64,000 bases of DNA, from contig NC_083386.1 in NCBI RefSeq assembly GCF_031755915.1, forward strand, positions 17,035,001 through 17,099,000. Direction: 5' to 3'. The notes beneath the pieces are model-generated. The model saw only the letters and a list, made by a program, of their open reading frames with translations. It had not been told where the DNA came from and searched no databases. Made by a program: the position numbers and the translations under genes. Each line of letters starts with the position of its first letter. The stretch's first letter is position 1. The DNA is from Ziziphus jujuba (taxonomy: Eukaryota > Streptophyta > Magnoliopsida > Rosales > Rhamnaceae). Below, one piece after another: positions 12,433 to 23,651 of this stretch.

Positions 12433-13568
12433 TGATACAAACCTAGGACGACTTGCTCCTAAACCCGTATTATATTAGCCCGGATCTTAATTCAGTTCAA
12501 GTTCTAATGGAATGGACCTCAACCCCTAACCAACATGTGGTTAGAAACCTTGGTATAATGTAGACGCCACAATAGGGGATGGAAAACCTATTGATAAGTC
12601 AAGCTAAAACAACCAATTCTCTAATGGTATTTTAGGTGTTCTCAAAGAACAAAAAGATAACGAATCTCACAAGTATTTCCTTAATCAAATCAAAGTTGTA
12701 TTCTTATTGAGAAATAAGCCTTTAAATAGGCTTTGAAAGAAACAAAAAAAACCCTAAAAACCCTAGGAAAAATCGGCCACACACATAAAGAAACCTAGTT
12801 GGCCGCAACTATACTTCCTTTCCTAATCTAAGTTTGATTAATTAATTCCTTTATATTAAATTAGGAATTAATTAATTTAAAATGGAAAGAATAAAATAAA
12901 AACCTTCCTAAAGTTATTTGTCCAGAAAATAAATAAATAAAAGCCAAAAAGTAATGGTAGTTTCCTAAAACAAAAAGTAAAACCAAATTAGGAAACTAAA
13001 AATGCTAGCCTTTTGATCAAGTTGACTTTGATCAATCTTTGACCTCTTTGAGCTCCAAATCAGCTTCTAGATGCTTTTTAGGATGCCAAATAAACTGAAT
13101 ATGAAGTCCCACACGTTGCCCATATTTGGAAAAATAAGAAAAGGCTAATACAGTAAAATACAGTAAAGCCAGAAAGCAATACAGCAAATTCGGCCAAATT
13201 GTTGATGCTGTCCGTACAAGCCTTTTTTAATTGCATTTGAGGCTGATTTAACTTGATTCCATGACCTCTTAGGCATATGTATTGAACCCATAAAGCATTG
13301 GAACCATTTCATGCTTCCCGGACTCCAAAAATGTACCAAAACCGTCACCCGCGTCCGTATCGGCTTCCACCACTTGGATGCTTAGAATAGGCTTTGTATC
13401 TTCAAGTATGGACAAGCTCTGTTGAGATTGATTACCCCCTGTATAAATACTCCCAGGTTGTCCTTAAATCTCTTAATTTGAGCTCTTGTGATTGGCCTAG
13501 TCTTCATCCGTGTCGACTCAGCACCCCAGCGGGTTATCCGTTGAGCGGGCTTGGGCGGAATCAGATCA
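12433..13568 (-). repeat. 5' LTR of minus-strand CRM-like element
   Basis: 1136 bp. On the + strand it runs from TGATACAAACC to GGAATCAGATCA, so it ends TG/CA. It is closely related to, and inverted relative to, the LTR at 16846-17993; both differ from the LTRs of the deleted copies further right. A decayed piece of the LTR-encoded integrase tail lies on the minus strand around 13145-13560. The border at 13568 abuts the protease of another element directly. Confidence 0.85.
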
Positions 13569-14098
13569 TTAATGATAGTGGTGAGATGAAAGTAAACAAA
13601 AAAGCCAAAGCAAAATTTAATATAGGTAGATATGAGGATGTAGTTTTATGTGATATTGTACCCATGATTGCTGGACATATACTATTAGGTAGGCCATGGC
13701 AATTTGACAAAGATGCTACTCATTTTGGTCAAGAAAATAGTATTGTTTTCAGGTTTAAAGGGAAGAAGGTTAAGCTGGAACCATTATCTCCTAAAGAGGT
13801 TTACAAAGACCAATTACAAATGCAACAAAGGAGAGAAGCCGAAAAGCTCAAGGAAAAAGCAAGTATGGCACCAACGGCTTCACCATCCTTTCAAGAAGGT
13901 AAGAATAAGGTTGCTGATCAAGGTAAGGTTTCTAAGACTCATATTGAGTGGAAAGATCAAGGAAAAACCGAAAGAGAGGGAAAAGAAAGTGGCAAACTCG
14001 AGAGCTTGGAGAAGGAAGGGAAATCCGAAGGTTTGCGCCAAGCCAAGGGGGAAAAAGAAAAAGAAAGAAAAGAAATGTCAAGTAGCAACTTTTATTGA
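13569..14098 (+). pseudogene. Aspartic protease (C-terminal half) and charged linker of CRM-like element
   Basis: The frame begins with NDSGEMKVNKKAK, the sequence that follows the protease active-site region in the family. The ILLGRPW motif and a Lys/Glu-rich linker follow. The active-site DSG half is missing because the other element inserted here. The frame ends at a TGA at 14096-14098 caused by the loss of one T relative to the copy at about 9235. Confidence 0.75.
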
Positions 14099-15013
14099 GT
14101 TTAGGGGATATTAATAAGGTTATTGAGTGTAAGAAACCTTTGCTGGTCATGATTTATAAAGAAAATTATTTTAATGATCAAACTAACTTTGAAGAACTTG
14201 AATTGCCAAGTTCAATGATTTCTCTTTTGAAGGAATTTGGAGATGTCTTCCCAAATGAAAATCCAAAAACTACCACCTATTCGAGGGATAGAACATCAAA
14301 TTGACTTTGTTCCAGGGGCTGCCATACCAAATAGACCAGCTTATAGGAGCAATCCCGAAGAAACAAAGGAGCTGCAAAAACAGGTAAGTGATTTACTTAA
14401 CAAACGTTATATTCATGAAAGTTTAAGTCCATGTGCTGTACCTATTTTATTAGTGCCAAAAAACGATGGTACATGGAGAATGTGTGTTGATTGTAAGGCT
14501 ATAAATAACATTACCATCAAATATAGACATTTCATTCCTGGATTAGATGATATGCTTGATGAGTTACATGGTGCTTGCATGTTTACAAAAATTGATCTTA
14601 GGAGTGGTTATCATCAAATTAGGATGAAAGAAGGTGATGAATTGAAAACCGCATTCAAAACTAAATATGGGTTGTATGAATGGTTAGTTATGCCTTTTGG
14701 ATTATCCAATGCACCTAGTACTTTCATGAGGCTTATGAATCATGTAATGCGTCCATTTATCGGTAAATTTGTGGTTGTTTATTTTGATGACATTCTAATA
14801 TATAGCCGAAATTTGGATGACCATGTGGATCAAATTAGGTAAGTTTTGCAAGTTCTTAGAAAGGAAAGATTGTTTGCTAACATTAAAAAATGTGATTTTT
14901 GCAAAGATGAGCTTGTGTTTCTAGGATTTGTAGTAAGTGCTACAGGAATCAAAGTTGACCAAGCTAAGGTACAAGCAATTCAAGAGTGACCGGTTCCTAC
15001 TTCTATCACCTAA
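14099..15013 (+). pseudogene. Reverse transcriptase of CRM-like element, broken
   Basis: After a frame change near 14097 and another near 14260-14270, the frame from 14237 gives the RT core: [15 protein letters not shown], the metal-binding Asp in [12 protein letters not shown] (residue 120 of that segment), and YFDD (residues 182-185, about base 14780). RT copies the genomic RNA into DNA. A TAA at 14840-14842 ends the open stretch; the same frame continues through KKCDFC to a TGA at 14987-14989 and a TAA at 15011-15013. These stops fit single C-to-T or G-to-A changes. Confidence 0.85.
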
Positions 15014-15556
15014 GTGAGGAGCTTTCATGGCTTGGCAAGCTTTTATAGAAGATTTGTCAAGGATTTTAATACCATAGCAGCACCATTGAATGAAGTTGTC
15101 AAGAAGAATGTCGGCTTTAAATGGGGGAAAGTACAAGAAAAATCTTTTAATTTGTTGAAAGAAAAATTGTGTAATGCACTTTTATTAGTTTTGCCAAATT
15201 TTTCTAAGACTTTTGAAATTGAGTGTGATGCTTCGGGTGTAGGTATTGGAGCTGTCTTAATGCAAGAAGGAAGAACCATAGCCTACTTTAGTGAAAAATT
15301 AAATGGAGCTGCCCTAAACTACCCTACTTATGACAAGGAGATGTATGCTTTGGTGAGGGCTTTGCAGACGTGGCAGCATTATCTCATGCCAAAGGAGTTT
15401 GTGATTCATACGGATCATGAGTCTTTGAAGCATATTAAAGGTCAAGGAAAGCTCAACCGAAGGCATGCCAAGTTGATTGAATTTATTGAAACCTTTCCAT
15501 ATGTGATCCGCTACAAAAAAGGTAAGGAAAATATGGTTGCCGATGCATTATCCTGA
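15014..15556 (+). pseudogene. RT thumb and RNase H of CRM-like element
   Basis: In frame with RT. It starts [17 protein letters not shown] (RT thumb/connection). RNase H follows, with the first acidic residue in [14 protein letters not shown], the Glu in YDKEMYALV and the Asp in [11 protein letters not shown]. RNase H removes RNA from the RNA-DNA hybrid. It ends MVADALS then TGA at 15554-15556, which fits a C-to-T change in a CGA codon. Confidence 0.85.
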
Positions 15557-16513
15557 AGGTATGTACTCTTTTCTACCTTAGATGCTGGATTGCTTGGATT
15601 TGAACAATTGAAAGAACTTTATGAGCATGATAGTGACTTTGGAGAAATTTTTAGAACTTGTTCGAAACATGGATTAAATAAATTTTACATATTTGAGGGA
15701 TATTTGTTTAAGGAAAACAAACTTTGTGTGCCTAATTGTAGCATTAGGGAATTATTGGTTCGGGAAGGACATGGGGGTGGTTTAATGGATCATTTTGGTG
15801 TTTTAAAAACTTTATCCTTGCTGCAAGAACATTTTTATTGGTCTAACATGAGGAGAGATGTTGGGAGAATTTGTGAAAGATGTTTGAAGTGCCGGAAAAC
15901 AAAATCAATATTGAAGCCGCATGGATTGTACAAGCCTTTGCCGATTCCTACCTATCCTTAGGTAGATTTGTCTATGGATTTTATTCTTGGTTTGCCTAGG
16001 TCAAGGACAGGTAAGGATTCAATAGTTGTCGTAGTAGATAGGTTTTCTAAGATGGAACATTTTATTGCATGTAATAAAACTGATGATGCCTCCAATGTTG
16101 CTAACTTGTTTTTCAAGGAAATTGTTAGGTTACATGGAATGCCAAAAACTATTGTATCGGATAGGGATGCTAAGTTCTTAAGCTATTTTTGGAAAACTTT
16201 GTGGGCTAATTTAGGTACTAAGCTTTTATTTTCAACTACTTGCCATCCACAAACTGATGGACAAAACAAAGTAGTAAATAGAACCTTGTCTGCATTGTTG
16301 AGAGCATTAATTAGTAGAAATTTAAGAACTGGGGAAGAATGTTTACCACATGTTGAATTTGCATATAATAGGTCTTTACATTCAGCAACTAAATTTACTC
16401 CATTTGAAATTGTTTATGGCTTTAATCCTTTGACTCCATTAGATTTAACACCTTTACCTTTAAATGAGCGTGCTAATCTAGATGGAAAACAAAAAGCTGA
16501 TTTTGTAAAGTAG
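15557..16513 (+). pseudogene. Integrase zinc-binding domain and catalytic core of CRM-like element
   Basis: The HHCC region (about 15750-15905) ends in CERCLKC. The core follows after a TAG at 15959-15961, with the first Asp in MDFILGL and the second in SDRDAKF. At the third catalytic position, in the HPQTDGQ segment, the codon at 16268-16270 is AAA (Lys) where a Glu is expected, so this integrase would be inactive even without its stops. A TAG at 16511-16513 ends the segment. Integrase would insert the DNA copy into the chromosome. Confidence 0.85.
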
Positions 16514-17146
16514 ATTCATGAGAAGACACGGGCAAACATTGAGAGCTGGACCGAGCAATATGCAAAGGTGGCTAATCAAGGCCGAAACTCAATGGTGTTT
16601 GAACCTAGAGATTGGGTGTGGCTGTATTTAAGGAAAGAAAGGTTTCATAAACAAAGGAAATCCAAACTCATGCCGAGGGGCGATGGACCTTTTCAAGTTT
16701 TGGAGAGGATAAACGACAATGCATACAAACTTGATTTACCGAGTGAGTATAGTGTTAGTGCTACATTTAATGTTGCTGATTTATCCCCTTTTGCTGTAGG
16801 TGATGACTTCAATTTAAGGACAAATCCTTTTCAAGAGGAGGGGAATGATGCGAATCCGCCCGAACCCGTACAACCGACAACCCGCTGGGGTGCCGATCCG
16901 TTACGGATGAAGGTGGGAACAATCACTAGAGCACAAGCCAAGAAGTTCAAGGATAACCATGCTGTGCTTATTCAAAGGATAAATCATAATCAAGAAGGAA
17001 TGATCATGACCAAAGAACCAAGACTTGTTTTGCTGATACAAGTGCTGGAGACTGGTACGAACCCGGGTGACGGTTTTGGTACATTTTTAGAGTCCGGGAA
17101 GCAAACAATGGTTGCAATGCTTTATGGGTCCAATACATATGCCTAA
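16514..17146 (+). pseudogene. Integrase C-terminal domain with CR-like motif, running into the 3' LTR
   Basis: It continues the integrase frame (IHEKTRANIESW) through FEPRDWVWLYLRKERF and GPFQVLERIND to SATFNVADLSPF. It then passes through the polypurine tract as FQEEGNDANPPEP and 300 bases into the LTR, to a TAA at 17144-17146. The LTR-encoded part includes GTITRAQAKKFK. A chromodomain is absent. A GP(I/V)TRARAKxFK motif overlapping the 3' LTR is known from plant CRM elements and is linked to centromere targeting. That role is inferred here from the family, not shown. Confidence 0.75.
16833..16845 (+). other. Polypurine tract
   Basis: AAGAGGAGGGGAA lies directly before the LTR start and primes plus-strand DNA synthesis. 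It is also coding (Gln-Glu-Glu-Gly). Equivalent tracts adjoin the other CRM-like 3' LTRs. Confidence 0.85.
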
Positions 17147-17993
17147 TAGGTCATGAAATCAAGTTAAAGCAGCCTCAAATGCAATCAAAAAGGGCTTGTA
17201 TGGACAGCATCAACAATTTGGCCGAATTTGCTGTATTGCTTGCTGGCTTTACTGTATTTTACTGTATTAGCCTTTTCTTATTTTTCCAAGCATGGGAAAC
17301 GTGTGGGACTTCATATTCAGCTTATTTGACATCTTAAAAAGCATCTACAAGCTGATTTGGAGCTCAAAAAGGTCAAAGATTGATTAAAGTCAACTTGATC
17401 AAAAGGCTAGCATTTTTAGTTTTCTAATTTGTTTTTACTTTTTGTTTTAGGAAACTACCATTATTTTTTGGCTTTTATTTATTTATTTTCTAGACAAGTA
17501 ACTTTAGGAAGGTTTTTATTTTATTCTTTCCATTGTAAATTAATTAATTCCTAATTTAATATAAAGGAATTAATTAATCAAACTTAGATTAGGAAAGGAA
17601 GTATAGTTTCGGCCAACTAGGTTTCTTTACGTGTGGTGGCCGGTTTTCTTTATGTTCTAGGGTTTTTTAAGTTTCCTTTTCAAAGCCTATTTAAAGGCTT
17701 AGTTATCAATAAGAATTAACTTGGATTTGATTGAGAAAATACTAGTGAGATTAATTATCTCTTTGTTATTTGAGAACACCTAAAACACCATTAGAGAATT
17801 GGTTGTTTTAGCTTGACTTATCAATAGGTTTTCCATCCCCATAATGGCCTCTACATTATACCAAAGTTTCTAACCACAGGTTGGTTAGGGGTTGAGGTCA
17901 ATTCCATTAGAACTTGAATTTAATTAAGATCCGGGGTAATATAATACGGGTTTAGGAGCAGGAGCAGGAGCAGGTCGTCCTAGGTTCGTATCA
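16846..17993 (+). repeat. 3' LTR of + strand CRM-like element
   Basis: 1148 bp, from TGATGCGAATCC to GGTTCGTATCA. Its first 300 bases carry the integrase tail. A TATA-like TATTTAAAGG lies near 17690. Near its end the GAGCAG unit is expanded (about 17956-17973), where relatives have a single unit. Confidence 0.88.
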
Positions 17994-18960
17994 TTTCGGC
18001 CTCTCCCTCATCCAATGCATGGAAGGACATATGTCATCATGCATGAGGACTACTTCAACATGAACCATCTAATGAGGCAGCAACACTTGTCAACAAACCA
18101 TGAAGCATGTGGCAAAGTTACTTTACACATGTGTTTTGCTTCACCATGAAGGTCTTGTTTTGTATTGGTATTCAAAACCGGCCATGGTGTACTTTCACAC
18201 CTATTTTGTATGCTATAAGTATTAATCACATCTCAATGAATAATATGTATTGAATTTTGGAGAAACTACCTTAGTTTCCATATTGAAACCAAGAGAAACA
18301 TAAACCGGTCAAAACTGGAAAATTTTCCAGCAGCTTAACCAAAGCAAGCCGAGAACATCTAAACTCCAAATCAATTTCCAAACCTTTCAAAACCTTGTTC
18401 TTTTTAGATTAACCTTGCCCTAATCCTTTCAGAAAATGGGTCTTAGGATTTAATGCAATCTTCTCTTATGTCTGCTGGGTTGTTTAAAGATTTTGGGTAT
18501 TTTTTAAATTGTTTAATGAAGTCATGGTTTTCCATATATAGATATATATATATATATATGTATAAGGTTTTGGATCACTAATAAATGAAAATTCGAAACT
18601 AGTTTGGACAATTATACTATACTAATGCTCGAAACTTCTCATTACCTTAACTTTATAACCATAATTCAAAATTAAGCATGCGCTAGTCTGTGAACTCGTA
18701 TTTATGAGCTCTACAATAAGACATACCAATCAAACCAAAATCTTGATGTGATGGTCCATCCCTAGAAAACACTTGGAATTTGAAATTTGGACGGTTTGAT
18801 TAAGTTTTATCAAAATTGAATTTTTAAGTGAAATCAGGTTTAGCTTTTCTTTGAAGATGGATTTTGGCTTTGACTCTTGAACCATTGTATAAAGCTCATT
18901 GGTACAAGTTCATAGACTGACAGCATATCTAATTCTAATTTATGGCTAAAAAGTTATGGT
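17994..18960. other. Unclassified AT-rich flank, possibly old LTR promoter
   Basis: No gene. The stretch 18000-18310 has a TATAAG motif (near 18213) and a layout like an LTR promoter and R region, but no partner copy or ends were found. A short TA run lies at about 18540-18560. Confidence 0.3.
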
Positions 18961-19980
18961 TTTAAGAACTGTTGAGCATCAATATTATATTAGTGTCCAA
19001 ATGAATACCAAATTTTTGTTTGTTAGTGATCCAAAGGTATATATATGTGTAGGGAACCATAAATTCATTGAAAAAATTAGGAAATACCATTTTTGTCCCA
19101 AAAACCATCAGATCCATAGACCCATCGAAAGACCCCCGATACTTGACAACCCACGAACCCTGTTTAACACTAAACCAGGTCACTGCCGACTAAACCCTAA
19201 TTGGCCATCAATCTGCTATATGCGCCAGCCCCAAGGAAATCCCATGCTGACCTTGGCAACCAAGATCCAATTCTAGTCACCACTAAACATGATCAAATCA
19301 AGTTGGCAAAATTGGCTATAGCCAGTTTCAATTGTCTAGCAATTTGGCCATTTCAATCCTATCCATATACTTCCCTTTCCCCCCTTATTTTGGACCCATT
19401 AAGCACTAATCCAACCTCTGTTTTGCAAAATTCTTCACGGTTTGAGAAGTTCATCAATATCAAATTTGGCCAAATTTTTTTTACATGTTTTTAAGCAATC
19501 GGCAACTTTTTAGACCAAGGTGAGCTAAGATAGTTGTTATCCATTAGACAAGCTTTCCATTTGTTTGGACAAAGTTTGACAAAATTTGTCAAAATGTCAC
19601 AAAATTGAAGTTAGATTAGTGAAATTAGATGTGTTAGTAGGACCCATGGAAATGTTCATTTGCATCAAATTGACCTTCAGGTGAAAAATCCTAATTTTAG
19701 ATATCGAATATTAAGGATTCGCAATATAATTAGACCCTTTGATGAATAGTTCTGGTAATTTTGGTGTTGTAAAAGTTATTTTAAGATATTTGATATGCAT
19801 CAATGTATCTAGTTTAATTTTTGGAAGGTTAAAAAGTGTTATTGTTATATTTTATTATTTGGGATAGAAACTGAAGTGATCCAATAGTAGAACAGGGGTT
19901 TGCTATATCTCTGTTAGTGTATTGCTTTTTTCCTAAATATTTTTGGGGCGTCCTAAATTGATGGTTTGTGGTTTTCATAG
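18961..19980. other. No supported gene
   Basis: Frames of up to 106 codons occur on both strands (18956-19276, 19201-19494), but they overlap each other in different frames, have no domain and look like chance frames. Nothing else was recognised. Confidence 0.4.
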
Positions 19981-20074
19981 ATATATGAAATTTTATATAA
20001 ATTTTGGTTATATAATTATATATGTTTATAAATGTGAATAAATATAAAAGTTACTATTTCATGTGATTTTTGAA

Positions 20075-20252
20075 AAGTTTTTAATTGTTTCCAAATTTTA
20101 ATATATTCATGGTGAAATTGTGGATCTTGGTATTTGAAAAGTTTTGATAGTTAGTTTTTCAGTAAGTTTTTAATTGTTTCAAAATTTTAATATCCTCATG
20201 GTAAAATTATGGATCTGAGTATTTAAAAAGATTTGATAGATAGATTGATTAC
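20075..20252 (+). repeat. Two-copy tandem duplication, 89-bp period
   Basis: The unit starting AAGTTTTTAATTGTTTC at 20075 repeats at 20164 with scattered substitutions and a similar ATGGATCT...TTTGATAG ending. Confidence 0.7.
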
Positions 20253-20505
20253 TACTATATAAATTTACATATGTTTTGACATCGAAGAAATTTTTATAAT
20301 TTAATTATTTTATTTAGCTTATTTACATATGTTTTGCATATAACATGTTAAATAGTTATATTGAGTTTTTGGGTATAAATATTAAGGAAATAAATTATAT
20401 TTTGTTATGAAATATATGTGAGATATGGATCGCTAATGTTGTATGCCAAACAATATCAAGGTTACAAATACAAATATGGATTCGGTTATAAATATAGTTA
20501 TAATT

Positions 20506-20541
<36 letters not shown>

Positions 20542-20560
20542 TTATATGTGTGTGTGTGTA
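20506..20560. repeat. (CA)n-(TA)n-(TG)n palindromic microsatellite
   Basis: A CA run of about 12 units is followed by TA and ends in a TG run, so the two sides can pair as a hairpin with a TA-rich loop. Confidence 0.85.
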
Positions 20561-21149
20561 ACTTAACCCCCTACCGTAATCACGTGATATAAAGGTTGAA
20601 TGAGAGGTCCTAGCTTTGCGATGCTTTAGGGATGCTAAGGGTCATATGATAATTTCACCTTGGCCTATGGGCTTTATGATGACTTGGGATGGTAAAGGTC
20701 GTATGACAGGATTTGATACTGGACATGACACATAGGTTCTGGTATTTTGTGTACTATGGTTATGAAACTAAAACTTTTGCTTATGGATTATTTTTGTAAA
20801 ATATAATTTATTTATTTAAGTACAGGAGGTTATGATTGGTATCATTTTTACAAATATGTTTATATGGAATATGAAAATTTGATATATTTTTGGAAAAAGT
20901 TCGTGTGTTTTCTGGAAAACAGATTTCAAAACAGGGAAATTGAAAATGCATGTAAGTGAGGTTTTGAGAAAATTGTTCGAAAGATAAATAATTATTTTCA
21001 TATTATTATTTTATTCCACTCATTAAACTTGTCTCATAGTTTTGCTTTCAAATTATTCCCCTGAACCTCAGCTAACAAGTTACATTCATCATGTCTAAGC
21101 ATTTTCATTGTTTGCATGGTATCCGTTGCTGAGGTATTATTTCTTTTCC

Positions 21150-23650
21150 TTTGACTTTAATAATAGTAAATATTATTTCGTTTGCTAAATTCTTATTAGT
21201 CATTATATTAAGCACTTTTGATATTTTGCATTGATTCATTGTACTCATTAGATTCTTCTAATAGATTAGCCTGATATGTATAATTTATATATTACTATTA
21301 TCTTTTTATTGATAATTTTTTTAGAATTCCATAAAAAATGTTAACGTTATCTTACCTGTTTCATTGGGTTACATCCAATTATGAGGAAATTATATTGGGT
21401 TTTTGATAGAAAATTTGATAGAGCTTTCTTAGACATGACTTTTTTGGGCATCCAAAAATGGGGTTCCAGGACCCGTCCTATCACTTGACTATATAAAAAA
21501 TCAAACTTAGGACCTATAAATATTTTAATTGGTCAAATTCAGTTAAAATTTGAAAATTTCAAGCATTTATTGGTACATAAATGTTATAGTATGTGAAAGC
21601 TACTAACTTGTGTTATTGTTTCTAAGTTTATGTTAAAACGATTCTTACAAATACATGGATTAGGTGTGGTGAACTTTTAATGTAAATTCCAATACGAGCA
21701 CGCTTAGTGTCAGACCTTAATATTCGTGGTGAATTCCAAATCCCTAATACTTCCATATCATTGATTTCCTTCTACTTTATCAATTTATCTGTTTTTAATA
21801 GCTTCCCTTTTTCTTAATATTTGCCTTGATGACTAGCCTACAACAATCATTTCTCTCTAATTTGATCAATATGACAAGTATATCAAATTGATTAACCTAC
21901 TCCTTTGGGTACAATATTGGACTACTCTTTCTAACCACTTTAGTATTTGATTTATATACTTTTCCAGTTGATAAAATATAATAATAGATGCCTAAAATTA
22001 TGTGACTTGTTGCGTGCGCAGACTTTTTGTAACATGTTACCTGAAGTTAGACACCCATAATATATGAGGAGATGGACAACGTTTTATAGCATATATATAT
22101 ATATATATATATATATATCTATATATTATATTTATATATTTATATTGATAGATAGGAGTAACTTATTAATTTGGTGACAGTTGAGACTGATGGAACGGTG
22201 TTGCAATTAGCGTGGGAATCGATAAGAATGGTTGCAATGGTGTTGCAGATGAAGGCGACAATAGATTAATTTCATCGACAATGGTGATTTTCATGATAGG
22301 AACATTATGAGAAATAAACTTACATCAACGAGACAAGAAAAATAATACAAATTGTGACATCTTTGGTTGATATTAATAACAATTACATTGATTAAAAAAT
22401 AGCTAATCAAAAGAAAGGGGTGTAAAATGAATCTAGCTCAATTCTTACACACCAATTTTATAATGAGCAATGCAATAAGTACTAATTTTTTTTATTAAAA
22501 TTTTATTAACAAATTATATGGGAGTTTTTTAATAGTATTAAATTAATATTACCTTAAATACATGAATAGATAAATTATTTAAAATTTGTCAAATTATAAA
22601 TACTAAAATTTTGATAAAAAAATTTGACCACTTTAAATTTATGCTTTTATAATGCTTAAAAAAATAATCTGACTTGTTCAAAAAAGTTTATGTTTACGAT
22701 TTGGATCATTATAAAATGTTGAACTTGTTTTAAGCGCAAAAATATTAAATATTTGATTTTTTAAATAGCTAGAGGGGCTGTTTTGCAAAAAGTTGTGTTG
22801 ATGGAATGGTGAAGGGATGTTTAAATTGAATATTTGATGCATGAACGGTTCATTTAATTTACAAGGATTAGATTATAATGGACTAAACTATTTTATATCT
22901 CATCCCATTTAAACCTTAATCCAGTTCAATTGAATAAGATTTAAAATATGTGTGTTGTTATTTACACAATTGCATTTTCTGTTTAACAAAACTTTTCTTT
23001 TTAACATATAAAAATTTTATAAAATATCCTTGAACAAACAACTTTCAGTTTTTCATTTGCGAGATTACCAAACATTGTTTTAAGTGTTAATGTGTTCAAA
23101 TTGAAAAATTGTTCAGTACATATTAACTGGACAACCGAAAATATGTTTGCTCCGATAGATCATGTGTCAACGTGGCTAAACACATTGATAAAACACGATA
23201 GCCTATGTTCTCTAAAAATTTACACCAAACAAAGAAAATCTCATTTAAAAATAATATCAAGCCGAAAGTCCTTCAGTACAATAATAATGATTTTTATTTT
23301 CACTTGTATAAATATATATTTTATACATGAGATGTTGGTCAAACAAGTCCATCCGCACGTGAGCCTAAATTGTACACTGCAACAAGTCATCCAAACGCAC
23401 CGACTTAAAAAACAATTTACTTGGGACACGTGTTGGCATTCATGACCATTCTCATGGTCACGCTCGAAAGGACCTCATCCCCCCAATCATTAACTCTCTT
23501 ACTAAACAAAATTAATAATAACATTAAATAAAAATAACAATAATAATAACAAACTTGATAGATCTTATACAAAGTTCGGAAAATCTAATGAAATATATAA
23601 CATTTGTCTTTTATTTATTTTTTTCAAATAATAGAGATATAATAAAATAA
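21150..23650. other. AT-rich intergenic DNA, no supported gene
   Basis: A 28-base AT dinucleotide run lies at 22091-22118. The frame at 23092-23445 (117 codons) has an overlapping antisense frame and no domain; it sits over the distal promoter of the DVL gene and is regarded as chance. Confidence 0.4.
23356..23432 (+). promoter_or_regulatory. Two CACGTG G-box cores upstream of the DVL gene
   Basis: CACGTG occurs at 23356-23361 and 23427-23432, about 0.5 kb upstream of the TATA box. G-boxes bind bZIP and bHLH factors in plants. Chance occurrence is possible, and a link to the gene is inference. Confidence 0.35.
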
Positions 23651-23651
23651 T

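Larger units (their letters stand above)
9069..13568 (-). mobile_element. CRM-like Ty3/gypsy element, 5' part (LTR, leader, gag, protease)
   Basis: Reading right to left: 5' LTR (12433-13568), tRNA-iMet primer site, leader, gag, protease, and the first codons before RT, where the Athila copy interrupts it at 9069. The rest lies beyond the left edge. Its right border falls inside the protease of the + strand relative at 13569, so it inserted into that element. A target duplication TTAAT (13569-13573) is predicted, with its partner out of view. The CRM-like assignment comes from the iMet primer site and the family's integrase C-terminal GxITRAQAKxFK motif, seen in other copies, in place of a chromodomain. 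Confidence 0.8.
13569..17993 (+). mobile_element. CRM-like Ty3/gypsy element, 3' part (protease to 3' LTR)
   Basis: It contains protease (partial), RT, RNase H, integrase, polypurine tract and 3' LTR, all on the + strand. It starts abruptly in protease where the minus-strand element was inserted; the 5' LTR and gag are presumably beyond the left edge. This is the only copy in the window with the full RT-RNase H-integrase order, so it is the reference for the deleted relatives. Its coding region carries two frameshifts and six in-frame stops, so it is dead. Confidence 0.85.
19980..21150 (+). repeat. Unclassified dispersed repeat, related to 62.7-64 kb
   Basis: Stretches such as TTGTTTCCAAATTTTAATAT followed by CATGGTGAAA (near 20090), a later CTTGGGATGG...CATATGA motif (near 20640-20715) and a T-rich end recur in the same order at about 62750-64000. 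It may be part of an old LTR; no coding sequence is present. Confidence 0.4.

Noticed and set aside
13394..13568. Extension of the protease frame upstream of 13569
   Set aside because: This part lies in the inverted LTR of another element; the open frame across the junction is accidental.
18956..19494. Frames of 106 and 97 codons
   Set aside because: They overlap in different frames, a third frame of 73 codons lies opposite, and none has a recognisable domain or gene-like context.
20506..20560. Transcription terminator hairpin
   Set aside because: Simple dinucleotide repeat with no gene beside it; intrinsic terminators do not apply to plant nuclear genes.
23092..23445. 117-codon frame upstream of the DVL gene
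   Set aside because: No domain, AT-driven composition, antisense overlap; it lies in the probable promoter region.
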